NCBI GenBank assembly: GCA_018398815.1
Contig: CM031626.1
Location: 43,782,319-43,846,318 of the forward strand
DNA from: Conus ventricosus
Lineage: Eukaryota; Mollusca; Gastropoda; Neogastropoda; Conidae
Reading direction: 5' to 3'
Length of the DNA stretch: 64,000 nt
The notes under the pieces were generated by a model. That model was not told where the DNA came from and made no database searches. It saw nothing but the letters and a program-made list of their open reading frames with translations. Both the position numbers and the translations under genes were made by a program. How positions within the stretch are numbered: the stretch's first letter is position 1; the number at the start of each line of letters is the position of its first letter. Shown here piece by piece: positions 57,616 through 64,000 of this stretch.

Positions 57616-59167
57616 TGTCAACCTCGGTGTAATGTCAGTGGAGGAAGGACTAGCGCACAGCCCAAACACACTCACAGCTTGCTTACAACCTCATTCATAT
57701 ATCATGCATTCGTCACATCAAACCACTAGTAAAGTCTATAACTTTACTATACATGATCATAGAAAGAACATCAATGCATATAGAATCAAACAAAATAAAC
57801 ATTCTCTCTTTCCTTGAACTTCACAAAATCATTTATCATAAAACATCATTAAACTAACCCGGGTATAAACAGATTTCTACTTTACCTGGCCAGGTGATCT
57901 TAACTATTCCGAATCACTGTCTTTTCTTTTCTTTTCTTTTTCTTTTCACTGTCACTTTCACAACACGACACAACCGCCGGCAACTGGTGTTGGTCTGATG
58001 GCGCCGGGTCAGGTGAGACTGTTGGCGTTGGTCTGTGGTTCTGCTTGGCGAAGTGACGCTTGCCAGGTATGAGGTCGAACCCCGGTTAGGGTAGAACAGT
58101 GACTATCAACATCGATCTGTTCTCCTTTCTTTCTTCCTGCTTAACGCATTGCACTCTCTCTCTCTCTCTCTCTCTTCTAGTCTGCTCTTATCAAATGGAC
58201 ATGGTTGCTTTTCTTTTCTTTTTTTCTTTCTTTCTTTTCTTCTTCATTTAATTAGCAACTCTCTCTCTCTCTCCACATCTCTCCTCAGTCCTTCCTCTGC
58301 AGACTATCTCATGCTAATCTCTCCACTTGGTTCTCTTCTCTCCTCCCCTCATCTCTCTGCTTTTCTCTCAAGCAGACCTAGAACCTCTCCCTCTCTCGTC
58401 TCTGTTCGTTCTTCCCCTCGTTCTCATCTCCCTGCCTTCCTGTTAGCGAGAGCCTACTCTCCCGAGCTTCTCCCTCTCTCTCTCTTCCCCTCGTTCTCCT
58501 CTTCATCCCCCTGCCTTCCTGTAGGCGAGAGCCTACTTCCCCGGACTTCTCCCTCTCTCTCTCTGTCCGTTTCTTTTCTCCCCTCTCTCACTCACGTATT
58601 CCTTTATGCTCTAACCCCGTGTCCAAGGGCCAGTACCATTGGTCAGTATTTTTACCGCCCTGACACCCGAAGTTGTCTCCCTCTAATTCCATTGGATATT
58701 CACATCACGACAGTCCCGTCTACACGCCTTACTCTCTGTGGTGGTCAATTGGTCATTTAATTGATTAGCCAGATTTCACCCCCCCACCACACTACCTTCC
58801 CCCCTTTCCTATTTAACTGGTGCCGTGCGGCTTAAGTGGTGGACACTGGTCAATCTAAATTGGCCAGCTGAGTCTGGGTGGGCGTCACGATGTCTAAACT
58901 GACAATGACGCTGGTTCACAAAGTGGCCGGATAAGGCTGGCCCAGGTACTGAGGTCCGTCTGGGCAGACATCGAGGCGTCGGTCAAAGCCGCTTAGTCAG
59001 TCTGGGTGGACAGAACGTCTCGGTGAAACCTCTCCACTAAGCTAATGGCCGGACCCGACTATGGGCCCGTCTTCCTGACGCCTAGAATGTTTGAGTTAGG
59101 GCTTAAGTCCAACTGGGCTGGTGGCGATTGACCACGAATTTGGTTGAGTTGAATTTTGACCGTGACA
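57616..59167 (-). repeat. 3' LTR of Gypsy element B
   Basis: TG...CA bounded and matches 61973-63530 throughout, with mostly one- to two-base indels. It contains ttttct and CT-rich runs and a pair of related 'cttcccctcgttctcatctc'-type segments. In element orientation it is the downstream LTR, because a polypurine tract abuts it at 59168. Confidence 0.9.
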
Positions 59168-59180
59168 ATTTCCCCTTTGC
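59168..59180 (-). other. Polypurine tract of Gypsy element B
   Basis: Minus strand 'gcaaaggggaaat' directly before the LTR, as expected for the plus-strand primer of reverse transcription. The next 550 bases (59181-59738) are non-coding 3' UTR. Confidence 0.7.
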
Positions 59181-59738
59181 AAAAAAAACTATGCTCCGCA
59201 TTGTCTCAAAACAACGGTAAAAAAAGACAACAACCGAATTTGCTGACACACAGCTACACGCGCAAAGTTTGGAAAATACTTTACAACCAACGGTTTATAA
59301 ATTATAAAATATACCATTAGTGAATACCACTCCAATGAGTTATCATTGACGTGCGCTCTTGCGTTATTTCAACTCATTTTATAACGACCTCTGTGCGCAC
59401 TTATGCAATTTCCCCTACCTGCGGATTTGCCACATCTTCTCTTCACAATGATTATGAAAAGCACAATATAATATGATCACGATCCATGACACTCACTGAG
59501 GAATCTTCATCCTCACTTATTGCAATAATGCATCACTACACAAAGCGACTGTATGCTCCAAGCATAACTACATTTACATGAACAAATCTCACAAAGAAAA
59601 TATAAACAAGTCTCACACAAAAAAATATGAACCATAGCCAACTGGGAATGAACCCATATCCAATCAACATAACTGTCATCAACAATATTATCAACAAAGC
59701 ACCCCGGATACGACTGACTTCCTCTGAGTCGCAGCTTG

Positions 59739-60437
59739 CTAGACTACACGACTTAAATAGTCAGCTCCGACATTCTGTCGACCGGGAATGTACTGCACTC
59801 GATACCTGTAGGGCTGCAGTGCCATTGCCCAACGCAGAACTCTGCTGTTTTTCAACTGTGCCTCCTGCAGGAATTTGAGTGGTTGATGATCCGTCTCGAT
59901 CACGAACTCTTTCCCATACAAGTATTTGTGGAATTTCTGCACGGCCCACACAACAGCTAAACACTCCTCTCCACCGTTGCGTACCCTTCTTCACACTTTG
60001 TCAACTTCCTGCTAGCATATCTCACAGGAAACTCGACCTCTTTCATGCTCCTGCAACAATACTGCACCTATCCACCACCTGATGCATCTGTCCGCAACAA
60101 AAATGGTTTTGACATATCTGGTAGCTTCAAGATGGGACGGGAACCTAGTCTTTCCAAACCCGTCTGCAGTGCTTGCTCTGCAGCGTCTGACCACCTCGAC
60201 CACTGCTGGTTTCCCTGCCTTGACCAAATCACTGAGAGGACTCGTGATTGCTGCGAAATTTGGAACAAACTCCCTATAGAACCCAATAAAACCTAGCAGA
60301 CTCCTGACTTCTGTTTTGGTCTTTGGTCTCTCTGAATTCATCATCTTCTCCACCTTTCCCCTTTCTGGCTGCTTTGTGTCGCCTCCGACAACAAAACCTA
60401 GGAACTCCAACTGTCTACCCTTCATACAGTGACACAT
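59739..60437 (-). pseudogene. RT C-terminal part and RNase H of Gypsy element B
   Basis: Frames in series give L-E-F-L-G-F-V-V-G-G (end of the RT palm), F-L-G/L-L-G-F-I-G-F-Y-R, L-R-T-D-A-S-G (RNase H Asp), G-A-V-L-L-Q-E-H, T-D-H-Q-P-L-K and a terminal G-A-D-Y-L-S-R. The RT catalytic D-D box is absent because of the deletion on its 5' side. Several one-base frameshifts interrupt it. Confidence 0.85.
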
Positions 60438-60519
60438 CCCTGTATGACTCTTCTGGAAACTTAGGCAACAAAATCTCCCCTTCTTCTGCTGGGTCTCTTT
60501 CCCTCATCAATGATTGCTG

Positions 60520-60846
60520 CTGCGCCTATGTAAATCATCAAAGACTCGGTCAGCCGTTTTACCGTGCCGAGATGACTCGCCATGAGCGACTCGTGACCAC
60601 TGACATGACAGTGTCACGATAACACGCTGGTACCTCTAACTGAGTGGTCACCTTACCGGTCTTCCCCTTGGTGAACACTCGGTACAACAGCCCGCCTTTC
60701 ACAAGAAATTCTGTCTCACCTCCTCTAACCTCCTGTTTCTCTCCACCTCTTGCCAACTCCCAAGACTTCACGAGCGAAGGGTCTTGTTCCTGTGCTGCCC
60801 TAAACTCATCAGGCGACACATCATGCCTGACTTCCTTCCTGAACAA
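60520..60846 (-). pseudogene. Integrase zinc-binding region of Gypsy element B
   Basis: The frame runs from S-P-D-E-F-R-A-A-Q-E-Q-D-P through L-L-Y-R-V-F and V-P-A-C-Y-R-D to an H-x3-H-like region (L-M-A-G-H-L-G, split by a frameshift near 60580). It ends at D-R-V-F-D-D-L. The core (D,D,E) is deleted. About 80 bases of unassigned sequence separate it from the RT fragment at 60437. Confidence 0.75.
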
Positions 60847-60854
60847 CTAACGGT

Positions 60855-61190
60855 TTAAACAACCTTTTCCTCCTTCTTGCTCCGTGTTTGAACTGCTGCC
60901 CCTGTAGCAGTCAACAACTCAGGATCCCCTGGATCCCTTGCACCCGGAATATTCCCAATGATCAAATCATGAAGGGGTTTCTCCATCACCAACGCAGACA
61001 ACTCGCCTGAGAAGTAAGGGGTACGTACTTCTATCTTAGCAACTGGAAACTCCCTCACAGTGCCATCGATTAGAGTACAGTCTGGATTTGCCCTGTCAAA
61101 TCCCCTTTATCGACCAGCGTTGTTCGTACTAAAACCGCATGAACAACCAGTGTCTCGTAACACTTTCACCCTCGCTGGCCAATCCACCCT
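60855..61190 (-). pseudogene. Protease region of Gypsy element B
   Basis: V-L-R-D-T-G-C-S at about 61165 is the D-T-G active site. The frame from 61058 reads V-A-K-I-E-V-R-T-P-Y and D-L-I-I-G-N-I-P-G-A-R, typical of the end of this protease class. It runs on toward the integrase region in a different frame. Confidence 0.75.
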
Positions 61191-61272
61191 TCTTCCACTG
61201 TAACGAACCACTCAGCCTAGTGCCCTCCATCCTGACACTGACTGCTGCCCAGTGCTAGCCATAGGCTGCACT

Positions 61273-61553
61273 CTACCCTCTTCCGACTGAATCCCTTTTG
61301 GTTCCACTGCAGGTCGTTTCCCTTATTCTTTCTGTTTCCTGCGTTTCCCTAGCCTGATTATCATTAGCCTGAATCCTTAATTTTTCTGTTTCCCGCTCTG
61401 CTATTTCTCCCGCGACACGTCGTCTTTCCGCGCGTTCATCCCTTTCCATCTTTTGCTGGTTTTCAACAAATGCTCGCAACTCATCTCCCGAATAACCTAA
61501 ATCACGAGCGACGCTCACAAGTTGTTCAATAGGGTGTTCTTTTCTTCCGCCAT
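61273..61553 (-). pseudogene. Gag N-terminal fragment of Gypsy element B
   Basis: An ATG at 61553 starts M-A-E-E. A one-base shift leads into H-P-I-E-Q-L-V-S-V-A-R-D-L-G-Y, followed by a strongly charged helix rich in E and R (61480-61340). No capsid or zinc knuckle follows; the next recognisable part is the protease. Confidence 0.65.
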
Positions 61554-61561
61554 TGTATCTC

Positions 61562-61592
<31 letters not shown>

Positions 61593-61948
61593 GGAACAAG
61601 ATTTTATAACTACGACAGCCAAACTGGTGGTTACCGACACGCGTGACGTAATAGCACAATCCTATGAATGATAATATTAGCTTGGGACAACGTAATTAGT
61701 TTTTATAAGACGCCCAGCGCCTGACCCAACTATGAGAGCGAATTATAGGCAATCTGTGCGAAATGAGTACTCTGGGGCTGAAATGCCAAGCCTAGAATTA
61801 ACTATCTTGGAAGCAATGCCAAGCCTAGTATTTAACTATCTTGGGAACATACAGTTTAAAACAACCCCTTGTCTTAGGATTACAATACTTGAATCCCACC
61901 CAGCTTCCTCTCTGAGAAGTTGAACAATTATAATAAATGGGCCAGAAT

Positions 61949-61966
61949 ATCCTGGCAAGCTCGCCA
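61949..61966 (-). other. Primer-binding site of Gypsy element B
   Basis: Minus strand 'tggcgagcttgccaggat' begins six bases after the LTR end at 61973. Its complement ends in CCA. It confirms that the element points to the minus strand. The tRNA was not identified. Confidence 0.65.
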
Positions 61967-61972
61967 ATAAAT

Positions 61973-63530
61973 TGTCAACCTCGGTGTAATGTCAGTGGAG
62001 GAAGGACTAGCGCACAGCCCAAACACACTCACAGCTTGCTTACAACCTCATTCATATATCATGCATTCGTCACATCAAACCACTAGTAAAGTCTATAACT
62101 TTACTATACATGATCATAGAAAGAACATCAATGCATATAGAATCAAACAAAATAAACATTCTCTCTTTCCTTGAACTTCACAAAATCATTTATCTAAAAC
62201 ATCATTAACTAACCCGGTATAAACAGATTTCTACTTTACCTGGCCAGGTGATCTTAACTATTTACAATCACTGTCTTTTCTTTTCTTTTCTTTTCTTTTC
62301 ACTGTCACTTTCACAACACGACACAACCGCCGGCACTGGTGTTGGGCTGATGGCGCCGGGTCAGGTGAGACTGTTGGCGTTGGGCTGTGGTTCTGCTTGG
62401 CGAAGTGACGCTGCCAGGTATGAGGTCGAACCCCCGGTTAGGGTAGAACAGTGACTATCAACATCGATCTGTTCTCCTTTCTTTTTTCCTGCATTAACGC
62501 ATTGCACTCTCTCTCTCTCTCTCTCTCTTCTAGTCTGCTCTTATCAAATGGACATGGTTGCTTTTCTTTTCTTTTTTTCTTTTCTTTCTTTTCTTCTTCA
62601 TTTAATTAGCAACTCTCTCTCTCTCTCCACATCTCTCCTCAGTCCTTCCTCTGCAGACTATCTCATGCTAATCTCTCCACTTGGTTCTCTTCTCTCCTCC
62701 CCTCATCTCTCTGCTTTTCTCTCAAGCAGACCTAGAACCTCTCCCTCTCTCTGTCTCTGTTCGTTCTTCCCCTCGTTCTCATCTCCCTGCCTTCCTGTAG
62801 GCGAGAGCCTACTCTCCCCGAGCTTCTCCCTCTCTCTCTCTTCCCCTCGTTCTCCTCTTCATCCCCCTGCCTTCCTGTAGCGAGAGCCTACTTCCCCGGA
62901 CTTCTCCCTCTCTCTCTCTGTCCGTTTCTTTTCCTCCCCCTCTCTCACTCACGTATTCCTTTATGCTCTAACCCCGTGTCCAAGGGCCAGTACCATTGGT
63001 CAGTATTTTTACCGCCCTGACACCCCGAAGTTGTCTCCCTCTAATTCCATTGGATATTCACATCACGACAGTCCCGTCTACACGCCTTACTCTCTGTGGT
63101 GGTCAATTGGTCATTTAATTGATTAGCCAGATTTCACCCCCCACCACACACTACCTTCCCCCCTTTCCTATTTAACTGGTGCCGTGCGGCTTAAGTGGTG
63201 GACACTGGTCAATCTAAATTGGCCAGCTGAGTCTGGGTGGGCGTCACGATGTCTAAACTGACAATGACGCTGGTTCACAAAGTGGCCGGATAAGGCTGGC
63301 CCAGGTACTGAGGTCCGTCTGGGCAGACATCGAGGCGTCGGTCAAAGCCGCTTAGTCAGTCTGGGTGGGACAGAACGTCTCGGTGAAACCTCTCCACTAA
63401 GCTTAATTGGCCGGACCCGACCTATGGGCCCGTCTTCCTGACGCCTAGAATGTTTGAGTTAGGGCTTAAGTCCAACTGGGCTGGTGGCGATTGACCACGA
63501 ATTTGGTTGAGTTGAATTTTGACCGTGACA
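61973..63530 (-). repeat. 5' LTR of Gypsy element B
   Basis: Second copy of the 1.55-kb LTR, adjacent to the primer site. In element orientation it is the upstream, promoter-bearing copy. It matches 57616-59167 with small indels and few substitutions. Confidence 0.9.
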
Positions 63531-64000
63531 CGCTGAACGGGGCCAAATATTTCACATCTGTAGATCTGAGCAAGGCCTACTATCAGGTGCCTCTAACAGA
63601 AAGAGCCCAACAAGTTTCGGCCTTTACAACACCCTTTGGTCTCTTTCACTGGCTCCGGATGCCCATGGGTCTGAAAAACAGTCCAGCATGTTTTCAGCGC
63701 CTAATGGAGACAGTCTTCTGTGACATGAATCTGGCCGAACTCATTGTCTTTTTGGATGATGTTTTGATTCATGGAAGATCCCTGGAAGAACTGGAGGAGC
63801 GAACCATCCAGGCTCTGGAAAGGCTGCGGAAATTTCAGCTAAAGCTGGATCCAGAAAAATGCATTTTCGGAACAACCGAAATTAAGCATTTAGGTTTTGT
63901 CATTTCTGGAGAGGGTGTGCGCCCAGACCCTGAGAAAACAGAAGCATTGACAACGTGGCCAGTCCCTCGCACGGTAAAGGACATAAAGAGTTTTATAGGA
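63531..64000 (+). CDS. Reverse transcriptase of Gypsy element A, catalytic part (runs off the window)
   Basis: After the target duplication the frame resumes with L-N-G-A-K-Y-F-T-S-V-D-L (first catalytic Asp) and continues uninterrupted through T-P-F-G-L-F, G-L-K-N-S-P-A and V-F-L-D-D-V-L (catalytic Asp pair). It reaches H-L-G-F-V-I-S and I-K-S-F-I-G at the window edge. This stretch has no stops or shifts, unlike the 5' part of the element. The RNase H, integrase and 3' LTR should lie to the right. The gene is split by element B and cannot produce an RT as one frame. Confidence 0.9.

Larger units (their letters stand above)
57616..63530 (-). mobile_element. Gypsy element B, nested, Gmr1-like order
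   Basis: A 5.9-kb element with two 1.55-kb LTRs and 2.8 kb of internal sequence on the minus strand, inserted in element A's RT. It begins TGTCA and ends TGACA and is flanked by the 5-bp target duplication 'cgctg' (57611-57615 and 63531-63535). Internal order in its own direction is gag, protease, integrase zinc-binding region, RT/RNase H. Having the integrase before the RT matches the Gmr1 type of Ty3/Gypsy elements. Most of gag, the integrase core and the catalytic half of RT are deleted, so it is non-autonomous. The two LTRs look about 98-99% alike by eye, indicating recent insertion. Confidence 0.9.

Noticed and set aside
58149..58760. 203-codon Ser/Leu-rich frame
   Set aside because: Lies within a CT-rich part of the Gypsy B LTR and is matched only by the other LTR copy; low-complexity translation.

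Overview
The window is eukaryotic and looks like a mollusc, probably a gastropod. No bacterial gene organisation is present. Protein-coding DNA is sparse and interrupted by introns. Most of the window is repeats: several tRNA-derived SINE families, fragments of several non-LTR retrotransposons, hAT, Penelope-like and Ty3/Gypsy elements, long CA/GT/CT/AT microsatellites, poly(G) runs, and many minisatellites (by eye about a quarter of the window). The gastropod guess rests partly on memory of a SINE remnant at 23.5-23.7 kb, so it is an inference.

Layout. 0-5.6 kb: SINE pieces, then a frameshifted minus-strand reading frame with an OTU-protease-like DGNC motif beside a hAT-like terminus. 5.9-7.6 kb: a 111-bp tandem array whose unit looks like a 60-nt exon plus a 51-nt intron, split by a SINE with a 12-bp target-site duplication. 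8.3-13.1 kb: polypurine, 43-bp and 66-bp minisatellites, GT/CA tracts and a LINE 3' fragment. 14.5-16.3 kb: one LINE inserted head-to-head into another. 17.0-22.6 kb: a 2.8-kb segment present twice in tandem, each copy with a complete SINE and a Gypsy integrase remnant. 22.7-25.0 kb: hammerhead-like, Penelope-type termini, partly as an inverted pair. 25-34.3 kb: a chain of minisatellites.

34.3-41.3 kb, minus strand: the best host gene. An upstream exon with an in-frame 39-bp Asp-rich repeat (40020-41275) is phase-compatible with a terminal exon encoding about 13 C2H2 zinc fingers (34319-35756). The 4.3-kb intron between them is filled with tandem arrays, one of which re-copies the splice donor. 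42.1-42.6 kb: an internally deleted RTE-type element. 43.3-50.0 kb: minisatellites, the largest interrupted by a deleted hAT element at 48302-49553.

53.9-64 kb: a plus-strand Ty3/Gypsy element (5' LTR, primer site, gag, protease, RT) split inside its reverse transcriptase by a second, minus-strand Gypsy element (57616-63530). The second has 1.55-kb LTRs, a 5-bp target duplication and an unusual integrase-before-RT order (Gmr1-like). The outer element runs off the window end.

Many single- and double-base indels interrupt otherwise good coding frames, including the zinc-finger exon. Residual assembly error is therefore a real alternative to pseudogenisation throughout. All identifications come from reading motifs by eye; no database search was run.
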